Shown: positions 6,939 to 15,199 of the stretch, piece after piece | How positions within the stretch are numbered: position 1 is the first letter of the stretch | Layout of the letters: every line of letters starts with the position of its first letter | Translations under genes and position numbers: made by a program | Assembly (NCBI GenBank): GCA_964486925.1 | Contig: CAZAOY010000040.1 | Span: 1 to 23,867 of the forward strand | Direction of reading: 5' to 3' | Length of the DNA: 23,867 nt | From: CAZAOY01 sp964486925 | GTDB taxonomy: Bacteria > Bacillota > Clostridia > Oscillospirales > Ruminococcaceae | Notes under the pieces: generated by a model | Told to the model about the DNA's origin: nothing | Database searches by the model: none | What the model saw: the letters and a program-made list of their open reading frames with translations, nothing else

Positions 6939-8153
6939 TTACTGTTTTAGGATAAAAGGATTATCAAACCACTCCGCATTGCCGCTTTGTATCCCGCCTT
7001 TTGCGCCTAGAGAGAATAGGTTTTGAGCGTTTATCTCGATCTGCATATTTTCGCTAAACCGCTCATGCAATGCCGAAAACTTAGGTGAGATAAATACATT
7101 AGCGGTCTTTTTGACCCTGCTAAGTATCTCAAACCCACGCTTGTTAGCGCCTAACACCCTAACATAGGAGGTGCACCCTTCGAGGTGATCCCTTGTTATC
7201 CCTAACACTGCGTTAAAGAGTATCCGCCGTATCCGTGAGGTGGTGTACCTCTTACATCCTGCTAAAGAAACAACCTCATCAAAGGAGTTAGATTTTATTA
7301 CCGCCTCATGCAGTCGGTTCTCTAACCCTTCGTTTACATCCTGAATCTTGAGATAGTCGTCGGGCTTCATCGTCCGAAGCTTGTAGAGCATAGCCTTCTC
7401 AACCTGTTTAATGTCGTATATCCTGCCCATCCTGTGGTCCTCTTCGTATAGCGAGAAGGCGGACGGCGGGGTAAACTCACGGCAGGAGTAGAAGTCGGTA
7501 GAAGTCCCTCTCATTAGCGAGCGTATCAGTGAAGCGCTGGCATAACCTCCCTGTGAAAGGCTTGAATCGTGTGCAGTCCCCATACGCTTTATGGTGTAGG
7601 GGGAGATGTTATAACCGTTTTGGAGTATAGCCTTAATATACTCCACTGCAAGCAGGTTGTTGGGTTTGGATAACAGAGCGGTGTCTTTGTTGTCGTAGTA
7701 GCGGTCCAGTAGCATTGACAGCGCTGTCGGGTAACGATGTCCCATTGACAAAAACTCCGATATCCGCCTGTCATCCTTAGCGGCGATGACCTCCTTTGCT
7801 ACAGCAGTAAGCCTTGTCACATCCCCGCATTCGCTCCCGAAAGCGAGCTCATCTATCCCTAGTGAGTTTAATATTGACACTGCTGTCGCACCAAATCTTT
7901 CAGAGGATGACAGCGCGGCAGGGGTAGGAAGCTCCACCACCAGATCCACCCCCGACAGCATTGCCGCCTTTACCCTTGTCCACTTTGAGAACACAGCAAT
8001 ATCCCCACGCTGAACAAAATAAGGGCTCATAACCGCTACAATATGGGTAGCGGAATCGGGTTTATCTCTAAGCTCCTCAATCTGATGGCGGTGACCGTTG
8101 TGAAAGGGATTGTACTCTGTAACCACCCCTGTAATCTTTTTTCTATCCTTCAT
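6939..8153 (-). CDS. tmcAL: tRNA(Met) cytidine acetate ligase
   Basis: Equivalent to Bacillus subtilis YlbM/TmcAL, which uses ATP and acetate to form N4-acetylcytidine at the wobble position of elongator tRNA(Met). The protein begins with the nucleotidyltransferase fold: GVVTEYNPFHNGH with the HxGH motif at 18-21, then HIVAVMSPYFVQRGD and ELPTPAALSSSERF, and later the PNNLLAVEYIKA stretch typical of the family. The C-terminal half holds the RIRRILFNAVLGI-like tRNA-binding region. It has 404 residues, the usual size. A longer reading from 8195 exists, but AGGAGC (8160-8165) and the MKDRKKITGVV start fix the ATG at 8153. It is transcribed away from ackA. Both enzymes use acetate. Confidence 0.93.
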   Translation of the reverse strand: MKDRKKITGVVTEYNPFHNGHRHQIEELRDKPDSATHIVAVMSPYFVQRGDIAVFSKWTRVKAAMLSGVDLVVELPTPAALSSSERFGATAVSILNSLGIDELAFGSECGDVTRLTAVAKEVIAAKDDRRISEFLSMGHRYPTALSMLLDRYYDNKDTALLSKPNNLLAVEYIKAILQNGYNISPYTIKRMGTAHDSSLSQGGYASASLIRSLMRGTSTDFYSCREFTPPSAFSLYEEDHRMGRIYDIKQVEKAMLYKLRTMKPDDYLKIQDVNEGLENRLHEAVIKSNSFDEVVSLAGCKRYTTSRIRRILFNAVLGITRDHLEGCTSYVRVLGANKRGFEILSRVKKTANVFISPKFSALHERFSENMQIEINAQNLFSLGAKGGIQSGNAEWFDNPFILKQ

Positions 8154-8241
8154 CTTTAAGCTCCTATATGACTTGGTTTTATGTAGCGTTTTCAAAAAAT
8201 CATAAAAATTTTGTAAAAGATAAAATATTAATAAAAAATAC

Positions 8242-8275
8242 TTGAAATTATCTCATAAATGTTATATTATATAAT
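8242..8275 (+). promoter_or_regulatory. Promoter of ackA
   Basis: TTGAAA (8242-8247) is followed after 17 bp by TATTAT (8265-8270). An overlapping TATAAT sits at 8270-8275 but with long spacing. Transcription would begin near 8277-8282, leaving a leader of about 260 nt before the ackA start. Confidence 0.6.
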
Positions 8276-8315
8276 ATAGAGAGTTTTGTCAAGTCTTTTA
8301 GCGAATATTTTTATA

Positions 8316-8441
8316 GATAGCTAATTATCTTGCTATCTGCAAAAGGCAGTTGTGCATTACAACTAGCAATTGTTTAACCAGACCTTTTTATAGGCAACGT
8401 GGGGATACCCCACGTTTAAAGATACTAGCATTAACGCTAGT
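8316..8441 (+). promoter_or_regulatory. Structured 5' leader of ackA
   Basis: Four stems occur in a row: GATAGC/GCTATC (8316-8321, 8332-8337); AGTTGT/ACAACT (8348-8353, 8359-8364); AACGTGGGG/CCCCACGTT (8396-8404, 8408-8416) with a 3-nt loop; and ACTAGC/GCTAGT (8424-8429, 8436-8441). The first stem overlaps an alternative pairing, AGATA/TATCT (8315-8319, 8326-8330), so two folds compete. No T-run follows the strong third stem, so any control would be by folding, stability or a bound protein or ligand rather than a classical terminator. Confidence 0.45.
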
Positions 8442-8539
8442 AAGCTTTAAGTTTAATAATATTTAATGTATTTTTTACCTATACGTTAGCTTATGCTTGG
8501 CAAACCACAAAATTAGTTAGATTGAAAGGAACACTAAAA

Positions 8540-9748
8540 ATGAAGATTCTTGTAATTAACGCGGGCAGTTCATCACTAAAATACCAGATGATAGATATGG
8601 AGCATGAAACGGTTCTGGCAAAAGGAAACTGCGAAAGGATCGGGATTGGCGGATTTATCACACACAAACCTGCTGACGGACGTGTGTATACCGAAGAATG
8701 CGATTTCCCAACCCATAAGGAGGCTTTTTTAAAGCTTGTAGAACTGCTTGTTAACAGCGATTATGCTGTAATTGAAAGCCTAGATGAAATCTCTGCGGTT
8801 GGTCATAGAATTGTACAGGGAGCGGAGCATTTCTCTGAGTCTGTGTTAGTTACAAAGGAAGTTTTAGAGAAGATCAGATCTATCTCTGACCTTGCGCCTC
8901 TACATAATCCGGCGCATGTGTTAGGTATCGAGGCGTGTATGGGTGTTCTGGACAGCAAGGTTCCACAGGTGGTTGTATTCGATACAGCGTTCCATCAAAC
9001 TATGCCTCCAAAAGCTTATATGTTCGGTGTTCCTCATGAATTTTACACTAAGTACCATGTAAGAAAGTATGGCTTCCACGGTACATCGCATAGATACGTT
9101 AGCAACCGTTTAAGTGAAATAATGGGCAAAAGCTTAAATGATATGCGTGTTGTTACCTGTCACCTTGGTAACGGATCTTCCATTGCGGCGGTAAATCATG
9201 GTAAATGCGTTGACACATCTATGGGATTTACTCCGCTTGATGGGCTTATAATGGGTACTAGAAGCGGTTCGCTTGACCCTTCGGTAGTGCTTTATGTTAT
9301 GGAGCAGGAAGGGTTAACTCCAAAAGAGATGAACGATCTGCTTAACAAAAAATCTGGATACCTTGGTGTATCCGGGCTTACAAGTGACTTTAGAGATCTG
9401 CGTATCGCTTCACTTGAAGGGCATAAGGGTGCCATCCTTGCGCTTGACATGATGGACTACCAGATTAAGAAATATATCGGCGGCTACGCGGCGGCTATGG
9501 GTGGACTTGATGCTATCGTTTTCACAGGCGGTATCGGCGAAAACTCTCATCCGCTTAGACAGAATGTATGTAAACACATGCAGTTTATGGGTATTGAGAT
9601 TGATAAGAAGGTTAACCTTGAAAAGAATGGTACAGAGGTTGAATTGTCTACCCCTGATTCTAAGGTTAAGGTGTTTATCGTTCCTACAAATGAGGAGCTT
9701 TTAATTGCGCGTGACACAGCAGATATTATTAAGGATATGATGGTTTAG
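8540..9748 (+). CDS. ackA: Acetate kinase
   Basis: Interconverts acetyl phosphate plus ADP and acetate plus ATP, the ATP-yielding end of acetate fermentation, in the cytoplasm. The 402-residue protein carries family motifs throughout: VINAGSSSLKYQ at 5-16, VVFDTAFHQTMP with the catalytic Asp, YGFHGTSHRYV, HLGNGSSIAAV, and VFTGGIGENS for adenosine binding. AAAGGA (8525-8530) lies 9 nt before the ATG at 8540; the upstream TTG at 8522 is part of that ribosome binding region and is rejected. The gene follows a long structured leader and ends at a strong terminator, so it appears monocistronic. The phosphotransacetylase gene pta is not in this window. Confidence 0.97.
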   Translation: MKILVINAGSSSLKYQMIDMEHETVLAKGNCERIGIGGFITHKPADGRVYTEECDFPTHKEAFLKLVELLVNSDYAVIESLDEISAVGHRIVQGAEHFSESVLVTKEVLEKIRSISDLAPLHNPAHVLGIEACMGVLDSKVPQVVVFDTAFHQTMPPKAYMFGVPHEFYTKYHVRKYGFHGTSHRYVSNRLSEIMGKSLNDMRVVTCHLGNGSSIAAVNHGKCVDTSMGFTPLDGLIMGTRSGSLDPSVVLYVMEQEGLTPKEMNDLLNKKSGYLGVSGLTSDFRDLRIASLEGHKGAILALDMMDYQIKKYIGGYAAAMGGLDAIVFTGGIGENSHPLRQNVCKHMQFMGIEIDKKVNLEKNGTEVELSTPDSKVKVFIVPTNEELLIARDTADIIKDMMV

Positions 9749-9797
9749 AAGGTATAATACCGAGTATTTGCTATGTAAATTAGACTTTAATCTAGAC

Positions 9798-9839
9798 AAG
9801 GCAAAGCGGTCATAAATATGACCGCTGTGTGCCTTATTT
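9798..9839. terminator. Terminator between ackA and the DUF378 gene
   Basis: An inner 9-bp stem (9805-9813 with 9818-9826) sits inside an outer 6-bp stem AAGGCA/TGCCTT (9798-9803, 9830-9835), followed by TTATTT-like sequence. Position and symmetry suit termination of both ackA and the convergent small membrane-protein gene. Confidence 0.85.
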
Positions 9840-9850
9840 GCTTTATTATT

Positions 9851-10057
9851 CTAGGTGGTAGCATCTTCGGTTGTTGGACGGAATAGCAGTGTAATACACC
9901 AGATTCCACAAACAGCAACTAGGCTAAAGATTATTCGGCTTATCATTGAGCTTTGTCCACCGAACAAAAATCCAATGATATCAAAGTTGAAAAGCCCTAT
10001 AGACCCCCAGTTAAAAGCACCGATTATTACTAGTGCTAAAGCAATTTTATCTAACAT
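9851..10057 (-). CDS. DUF378 family small membrane protein
   Basis: A 68-residue protein with two hydrophobic segments, about 5-24 and 38-60, separated by a short GG-containing loop. The KIALALVIIGAFNWG start and IGLFNFDIIG segment are diagnostic of DUF378 (YuzA-like) proteins, which sit in the cytoplasmic membrane and have no known function. The ATG follows AAAGGAGAG. The gene is convergent with ackA and divergent from the NERD gene. An inverted repeat (10084-10089 with 10115-10120) lies in its upstream region and may be a control site. Confidence 0.88.
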   Translation of the reverse strand: MLDKIALALVIIGAFNWGSIGLFNFDIIGFLFGGQSSMISRIIFSLVAVCGIWCITLLFRPTTEDATT

Positions 10058-10369
10058 AATACTCTCTCCTTTAGTTTAAATTTCAGGTTTTAGATAGTAG
10101 ATAGGTAAGAAATTAACCTGTAAATCTAATAACCCATTTTTATGTGGCAGTAGTATTATCTGCATTTTTTATTATCTTATTCATATTTGTTAGTAAAAAG
10201 TTAAAATGTCTATATTATAATTAAATATTAAGATATGACACAGTACGATTATCCTATAAAAAGGATGTCAATGTGAGTCAAGCCTCACCTTTATGGATTG
10301 CCAAAGGTAATCTTAAATACATGAGTATAAAGTATATCCATCAGAATTTTAGGGAGAAACAACAGCTAT
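10058..10369. other. Divergent intergenic region before the NERD gene
   Basis: This AT-rich 312-bp region holds an imperfect inverted repeat near the DUF378 start (10084-10120), a candidate plus-strand promoter, and a leader with weak stems, for example ATCCT/AGGAT at about 10253-10268. A short reading frame starting at 10321 has no ribosome binding site and overlaps the NERD gene. Nothing else is recognisable. Confidence 0.5.
10187..10221 (+). promoter_or_regulatory. Candidate promoter of the NERD-M29-isomerase cluster
   Basis: TTGTTA (10187-10192) and TATATT (10211-10216) are 18 bp apart; a TATAAT also lies at 10216-10221. The match is moderate. The leader would be about 145 nt. Confidence 0.4.
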
Positions 10370-10999
10370 ATGAAATACATTATCTCAGGGTCAATAGTAC
10401 TAATATTTGTGCTTGTGTACATACTATATACAGGTGCGGTTAAACGAAAGCTTAGAAAGGCGGGCAAGGATGGCGAACGCATTGTAGCAAAAATTTTAAA
10501 GAGCTACGCTTGGCCACGAAGCTATAAGGTATTTAATGATGTCTACCTACCGTTATACGACAAGCTGACACAGATAGACCATATCCTAGTTGGTTTTTTC
10601 GGGATACTAGTAATTGAAACTAAAAATACGCGGGGAGAGATATATGCACAGCCTAATGAAAAGCAGTGGGCGATTGTAAACGGCGGCAAAAAGAAGTATA
10701 TCTATAACCCTTTAATGCAGAACAAAACCCACGTTGAGGCTATACGCCACCTTTTAATAAGCAATAAGGTGTTTAAGATTGATATCGATAGCTTAGTAGT
10801 GTTTACCTCAGGAAAGAAGGCTACACTTTATATTAAATCGGGATACCCTGTTATACTCTCAAACCTACTTCCGAAGTTTCTGCGTAAGGATCGTTATGAA
10901 ACCGACAAAGAGGTGGATGTTGACCAGATCTGTAGTATAATTGAGGGTGCTATTGTGACCGACAGAGATAGAATCAAAGCACACAATCGATCAAATTAG
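10370..10999 (+). CDS. Membrane-anchored NERD-domain protein
   Basis: A 209-residue protein with an N-terminal hydrophobic anchor at 4-21, a short basic linker, then a nuclease-related (NERD) domain. Diagnostic parts are GKDGERIVAKIL at 32-43, QIDHILV at 68-74 and ILVIETKNTRGEI at 79-91. D70, E83 and K85 fit the D-ExK layout of PD-(D/E)xK-like nucleases. The rest is beta/alpha without extra domains. NERD proteins are assumed to act on DNA or RNA, but activity is rarely shown. The ATG follows AGGGAG. It is probably the first gene of a cluster with the aminopeptidase 21 bp downstream. No helicase, kinase or restriction partner is adjacent, so a defence role is not supported by context. Confidence 0.88.
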   Translation: MKYIISGSIVLIFVLVYILYTGAVKRKLRKAGKDGERIVAKILKSYAWPRSYKVFNDVYLPLYDKLTQIDHILVGFFGILVIETKNTRGEIYAQPNEKQWAIVNGGKKKYIYNPLMQNKTHVEAIRHLLISNKVFKIDIDSLVVFTSGKKATLYIKSGYPVILSNLLPKFLRKDRYETDKEVDVDQICSIIEGAIVTDRDRIKAHNRSN

Positions 11000-11020
11000 A
11001 AAGCTTAGGAGAAATATTAT

Positions 11021-12247
11021 ATGAAAGAGATGCTTACAAAATACGCTAGATTAATCGTTAAGAAGGGAATTAATGTGGGGCAGGGGCAGGATTTAGTGAT
11101 AAATTCGCCGGTTGAATGCGCTGAATTTGCTAGAATTGTGGCAGAGCAGGGTTACCTTGCGGGAGCAAAAGAGGTTACAATTCTATGGAATGATGAAAAG
11201 ATGAATAAGATTACCCTAACCCATGCAGATGAGGAAGTGCTTAGCACGGTTGCGCAGCACCTTGTAGATACAAGGATGTACCACCTTAATAAAAAGGCGG
11301 GATTTATATCGATTGCGGCAAGTGATCCTAGCCTGCTTTTAGGGGTAGATACTAAGAAGATTTCGGTTTTAAGGAAGGCACGAAACGAAGCCTTTAAACC
11401 GTTTAACGATAAATTAATGGCAAACAGCAATAGCTGGTGTGTTGTTTCCATCCCAACGGTGGATTGGGCAAAGAAGGTGTTCCCAGAAAAACCAGAGAAC
11501 GAGGTTGTTGGCGCATTGTGGGACGCCATCTTTAAGACAGTACGATGTGACAGCGCTGATCCTGTTAAGGAATGGGAGGATCACGTAACCTCACTAAAAC
11601 GCAAGATTAAGTTTTTAAATGAAAAGCAGTTTGTATCACTTAGATATAAAAACTCTATTGGTACAGATGTAACGGTGGGACTACCTAAAAACCACATCTG
11701 GTCGGGTGCTTCCGAGGAGAACCAAGATGGGGTAGAGTTTATAGCGAATATGCCAACCGAGGAGGTATTCACCGCCCCTGATAAGGACAGGATCGATGGT
11801 ACAATAGTTTCATCAAAGCCTTTGTGCTTTAGCGGTAATGTAATTGAAGGCATACACCTTACCTATAAAGATGGAAAGCTACTGACTGCAACCGCCGATA
11901 AGGGGCAGGAAATACTGGATCTTCTGATTAATGAGGATGAACATGCAGGTATGTTAGGCGAGGTAGCGTTGGTTCCACATGACTCTCCAATCTCGAATAT
12001 GAATCTTTTATTCTTCAACACACTGTTTGACGAGAACGCTTCCTGCCACTTTGCATTTGGTATGGCATACCCTAACTGTATCGAAGGGGGAACTAAGCTA
12101 AGCGAGGATGAGCTTCGTGCAAACGGACTAAACGTTTCACTTGTGCATGAGGATTTTATGGTGGGTACAGCAGATCTTTCTATAGTAGCTACCGATAAGG
12201 ACGGGCAGGAGACAGTTATATTTAAAGACGGAAACTTTGCCATATAG
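11021..12247 (+). CDS. M29-family metallo-aminopeptidase
   Basis: A leucyl-type aminopeptidase of family M29 (AmpS/PepS/thermophilic aminopeptidase II), cytoplasmic, releasing N-terminal residues from peptides. It has 408 residues, the family size. Candidate metal ligands and active-site residues are all in place: E248 in NMPTEEVF, E314 in LGEVALVPHDSP, H343 and Y350 in the FDENASCHFAFGMAYPNC region, and H376/D378 in VHEDFMVGTADLSI. The start follows AGGAGA, 21 bp after the NERD gene, so co-transcription is likely, and the isomerase-like gene follows by 45 bp. In the cell it would recycle peptides. Confidence is high from the conserved C-terminal half. Confidence 0.95.
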   Translation: MKEMLTKYARLIVKKGINVGQGQDLVINSPVECAEFARIVAEQGYLAGAKEVTILWNDEKMNKITLTHADEEVLSTVAQHLVDTRMYHLNKKAGFISIAASDPSLLLGVDTKKISVLRKARNEAFKPFNDKLMANSNSWCVVSIPTVDWAKKVFPEKPENEVVGALWDAIFKTVRCDSADPVKEWEDHVTSLKRKIKFLNEKQFVSLRYKNSIGTDVTVGLPKNHIWSGASEENQDGVEFIANMPTEEVFTAPDKDRIDGTIVSSKPLCFSGNVIEGIHLTYKDGKLLTATADKGQEILDLLINEDEHAGMLGEVALVPHDSPISNMNLLFFNTLFDENASCHFAFGMAYPNCIEGGTKLSEDELRANGLNVSLVHEDFMVGTADLSIVATDKDGQETVIFKDGNFAI

Positions 12248-12292
12248 CATTATATTGATTATTATGTCATCTTAGCTTTGGAGGTGTCTTGT

Positions 12293-13051
12293 ATGAAACT
12301 TGGAGTATGTACCGATATTAGCAATGCTAGGGTAGTAAAATCCAGTGGGTTTAGTGAGCTTGAGTTGTCATGCGGATATATTAGCTCCTTGGTTGACACA
12401 GATGTCGTAAAATTAAAGGGTGAGTTAGATAAAATTGATATAAGTGTCAGTGCGGTGAACTGTCTTATGTCAGGCACTAAGGCGACGTTATTTAGTGATA
12501 CCGACCTGTCGGTATCACTAAATTATCTTGTGGAGTTGTTTAGAAAGCTAGCTTTATTAAATGTTAAAATTGTAGTTTTCGGGTCAGGTGGGTACAGAAA
12601 CGTACCAATTGGCGTTACATCTGAACAGGCAAGGGAACGGTTAAGCGTATTTTTAGCCATGCTTTCAAGGGTTGCGATGGAACATTCCATTACCGTTGTA
12701 ATTGAGCCGCTAAACAGATTAGAATGTAACATTTTAAACACCACTAGTGAATGCATGGAATACATAATGGATTTAAATATCCCAAGCCTTAGACTACTGG
12801 TTGACTACTACCACTTTAGCCTAGAGAACGAGCCTATAGAGAACATCTATAGATTTAAGGAGTATATATCCCATCTGCATATCGCAAATCCTACAGGAAG
12901 AAGATTTATGTTTATAGGGGACGGGAGAGATTACAGTGGGTTCTTTAAAGCTATCAAGGATATTGACGCTACACTCTCGCTCGAGGGGGTATCCGATGAC
13001 TTTGAGAAGGATCTAGATAACGCATGTAAATTTTATGTTAAATACTTATAA
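12293..13051 (+). CDS. Sugar phosphate isomerase/epimerase (AP endonuclease 2-like TIM barrel)
   Basis: A 252-residue TIM-barrel protein of the xylose-isomerase-like superfamily. Candidate metal ligands follow the family pattern: E138 in VVIEPLNR, D171 and H174 in LLVDYYHF, H196 in SHLHIANP, and E231 in LSLEGV. This matches hydroxypyruvate isomerase, tagatose epimerase and related enzymes more than endonuclease IV, but the exact substrate cannot be read. The ATG at 12293 follows GGAGGTG (12280-12286); a TTG at 12278 would overlap that site and is rejected. It is likely the last gene of the NERD-M29 cluster. A 15-bp perfect inverted repeat lies within the coding region (listed separately). Confidence 0.87.
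   Translation: MKLGVCTDISNARVVKSSGFSELELSCGYISSLVDTDVVKLKGELDKIDISVSAVNCLMSGTKATLFSDTDLSVSLNYLVELFRKLALLNVKIVVFGSGGYRNVPIGVTSEQARERLSVFLAMLSRVAMEHSITVVIEPLNRLECNILNTTSECMEYIMDLNIPSLRLLVDYYHFSLENEPIENIYRFKEYISHLHIANPTGRRFMFIGDGRDYSGFFKAIKDIDATLSLEGVSDDFEKDLDNACKFYVKYL
12490..12523 (+). repeat. Perfect 15-bp inverted repeat inside the isomerase gene
   Basis: Arms 12490-12504 and 12509-12523 pair perfectly around the 4-nt loop CCTG. The reading frame stays open through it (residues LFSDTDLSVSLN). Such a stable hairpin about 200 nt into a coding region is uncommon. It is followed by TTATCTTG rather than a T-run. Confidence 0.85.
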
Positions 13052-13088
13052 ATTGTTATAAAAATTGTCAGAAATACAGTATTTGCTA

Positions 13089-13117
13089 TTTACTTTTTGC
13101 GTTTTTTGTGGTATGAT
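13089..13117 (+). promoter_or_regulatory. Promoter of the chemotaxis receptor gene
   Basis: TTTACT (13089-13094) and TATGAT (13112-13117) are 17 bp apart, with an extended TG at 13109-13110. This looks like a sigma-A promoter. No sigma-D motif typical of motility genes is seen. Confidence 0.6.
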
Positions 13118-13216
13118 ATATATTAGTAGCATATGTTTGTCCTTTAGTTATTATTACATACGTTAAGGACAACAATAATAGAAAGCGTACCAGAGTTAAC
13201 ATTGGAGGATTTAATA

Positions 13217-14989
13217 ATGTTTAAAAATTTGAAAATTGGAGCTAAGCTGATTGTTTCGTTTGGTATTGTGCTTATTGTTGCAGTGGCGATAATATTTGTA
13301 TCAGTAATAAGCATTAGCGGTGTAGCAAAGGATATGAAGACATTCTATGATACTTCACACACTGCGTCAATCGTAGCATGGGAGGCTAGAAGAGATATTC
13401 GTTATCTTGAAGCTAGCATCTACCAGTCCATGACTACTACGGATATTAATATCACCACAAAGTGCGTTGAACAAGCAAATACCTCTGCTGAGGGGTTTAA
13501 CGCAAACCTTGAAAAGCTAAAAACAGTTCTGCCGACACAGCTTGATAAGATAAATAAAGCAATTGATATTGCACATGCGGCAAAACCGTATCGTGAGCTT
13601 GTTTTAAAGTATGCGGGTGAAAACAACAACGACCAGGCGCTAAAGGTTATGGCGGAGCAGTACAGCCCAGAGCTTGATAAGATTATAGCTATTATGGTTG
13701 AGGTAGGGGATGCGGCAGAGAAGGAATCTGTTGAATTTGCGGCTAATGCGGCTAAGAACGCTAACATGACCATGTTAGTAATGATTATATTAGGCCTTAT
13801 ATCTGTTGCGATTATTATCGTGCTAGTGCTTATCATCACCAAGAGCATTGCGACTCCTGCTAAGTTAATCTCAAAAAGACTTGAACAGCTTGCTGAAGGT
13901 GACATTAATTCACCAATGCCTGTAATCGATAGCGAAGATGAGATCGGCATACTTGCAAAATCTACAGGACAGCTTGTTGGCGGAATGCAGTATATGATCG
14001 GTGATATCGTACGTATCCTAACCGAGATGGCAGACGGAAACCTAACTGTAAAACAGGCGGACGCACAGTATAAAGGTGACTTTTTACCGTTACAGACCGC
14101 TACAGATAAAATTATAAAGAATCTAAACTCTACACTATCACAGATAAACGAAGCCTCTTCACAGGTTTCATCAGGATCTGATCAGGTTTCCAATGCGGCG
14201 CAGGCTTTAGCACAGGGCGCAACCGAACAGGCAAGCTCTGTACAGGAGCTATCTGCTTCTATTACCGAAATATCTGAACATGTTAAACGTAACGCAACTA
14301 ACGCTGTAAAGGCGAGAGATATGTCTAACAACGCCTCTGTTGCAATTGAAAACAGCAACCAAAAGATGCAGGAATTAATGTCTGCTATGAATGACATTAA
14401 TGATAAATCTTCTCAGATTAACAAGATTATTAAAACAATCGAGGATATAGCGTTCCAGACCAACATACTTGCTCTTAATGCGGCGGTTGAGGCGGCTAGA
14501 GCAGGAAGTGCGGGTAAAGGCTTTGCGGTTGTTGCGGATGAGGTTAGAAACCTTGCTAGCAAGAGTGCGGATGCGGCTAAGGATACTACTAATCTAATTG
14601 AATCCTCCGTTAACTCTATAGATATCGGGGTTAAGCTTGCAAGCGAAACTGCTAACGAGCTAATAAGTGTAGTAGAGGGTGCGAAGGCGACTACTGCAAT
14701 TATCTCTGATATATCCGACGCTACAACAGAGCAGTCAGCTTCACTATCACAGGTTAGCTTAGGAATTGAGCAGATCTCTGCTGTTGTTCAGACTAACTCT
14801 GCGACAAGCGAGGAGAGCGCGGCGGCTAGCGAGGAGCTATCAAGTCAGGCTAACCTAATGAAGAGTCTAGTTTCTAAGTTTAAGCTTGAAAAGGATGAGT
14901 TTAGAGTAAGCTACTCCGAGCCAACCTCAAACTCAAGATACTATGGTAGCTCTAGTAGCTCAGACAACATTGACGACAAATACTTTTAA
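13217..14989 (+). CDS. Methyl-accepting chemotaxis protein with four-helix-bundle sensor
   Basis: A 590-residue transmembrane receptor that senses a ligand outside the cell and controls CheA. Order: short cytoplasmic start (FKNLKIGAKL), TM1 at about 8-35, an extracytoplasmic helical region to about 183 of 4HB_MCP type, TM2 at about 185-208, a HAMP domain at about 209-262, and a second HAMP-like segment at about 262-315 containing LTEMADGNLTV. The signalling coiled coil runs to about 570, with its hairpin tip at IAFQTNILALNAAVEAARAG and GFAVVADEVRNLA. The C-terminal tail is Ser-rich and disordered, without a CheR-docking pentapeptide. GGAGG just upstream sets the ATG at 13217; the TTG at 13202 is rejected. 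It has its own promoter and terminator. No che or flagellar genes are nearby; the ligand is unknown. Confidence 0.95.
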   Translation: MFKNLKIGAKLIVSFGIVLIVAVAIIFVSVISISGVAKDMKTFYDTSHTASIVAWEARRDIRYLEASIYQSMTTTDINITTKCVEQANTSAEGFNANLEKLKTVLPTQLDKINKAIDIAHAAKPYRELVLKYAGENNNDQALKVMAEQYSPELDKIIAIMVEVGDAAEKESVEFAANAAKNANMTMLVMIILGLISVAIIIVLVLIITKSIATPAKLISKRLEQLAEGDINSPMPVIDSEDEIGILAKSTGQLVGGMQYMIGDIVRILTEMADGNLTVKQADAQYKGDFLPLQTATDKIIKNLNSTLSQINEASSQVSSGSDQVSNAAQALAQGATEQASSVQELSASITEISEHVKRNATNAVKARDMSNNASVAIENSNQKMQELMSAMNDINDKSSQINKIIKTIEDIAFQTNILALNAAVEAARAGSAGKGFAVVADEVRNLASKSADAAKDTTNLIESSVNSIDIGVKLASETANELISVVEGAKATTAIISDISDATTEQSASLSQVSLGIEQISAVVQTNSATSEESAAASEELSSQANLMKSLVSKFKLEKDEFRVSYSEPTSNSRYYGSSSSSDNIDDKYF

Positions 14990-15016
14990 TATTGTCTAAC
15001 TAAAAACACAATAGTT

Positions 15017-15042
15017 ATGGGCGGTCTTTGACCGCCCATTTT
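15017..15042 (+). terminator. Terminator of the chemotaxis receptor gene
   Basis: A perfect 10-bp GC-rich stem (15017-15026 with 15030-15039) and TTT loop are followed by TTT. This is a classical intrinsic terminator 27 bp after the stop codon. Confidence 0.93.
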
Positions 15043-15153
15043 GTATATGATCCTTTAGTATACATAAAGACATATATTAACTATGTAAACTGTTAAAACT
15101 GAATAAATATATCCATGTAAGTTATCTATTATGTAGAAAAATCTTTAAAACAC

Positions 15154-15182
15154 TTTACAAATCGTATATTTTGTTATATAAT
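15154..15182 (+). promoter_or_regulatory. Promoter of the XRE regulator
   Basis: TTTACA (15154-15159) and TATAAT (15177-15182) are 17 bp apart. The -10 lies inside an imperfect inverted repeat (15159-15170 with 15187-15199), which could be an operator. The leader to the XRE start is about 125 nt. Confidence 0.7.
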
Positions 15183-15199
15183 AGTAATATAACGATTTT

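Larger units (their letters stand above)
8154..8539. other. Intergenic region between tmcAL and ackA
   Basis: This 386-bp region holds the tmcAL ribosome binding site, an AT-rich divergent promoter zone and a long ackA leader with several hairpins, listed separately. I see no small gene in it and could not match it to a known riboswitch class. Confidence 0.6.

Noticed and set aside
10321..10369. Short leader peptide starting at 10321
   Set aside because: It has no ribosome binding site and runs out of frame into the NERD gene.
10370..13051. NERD-domain protein cluster as a defence island
   Set aside because: Neighbours are a peptidase and a sugar isomerase with no helicase, methylase or toxin; there are no mobile-element signs.
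13420..13950. A 176-codon open frame on the minus strand within the chemotaxis receptor gene
   Set aside because: It is a shadow of a clear receptor coding frame; its hydrophobic look reflects the complement of the TM2 region.
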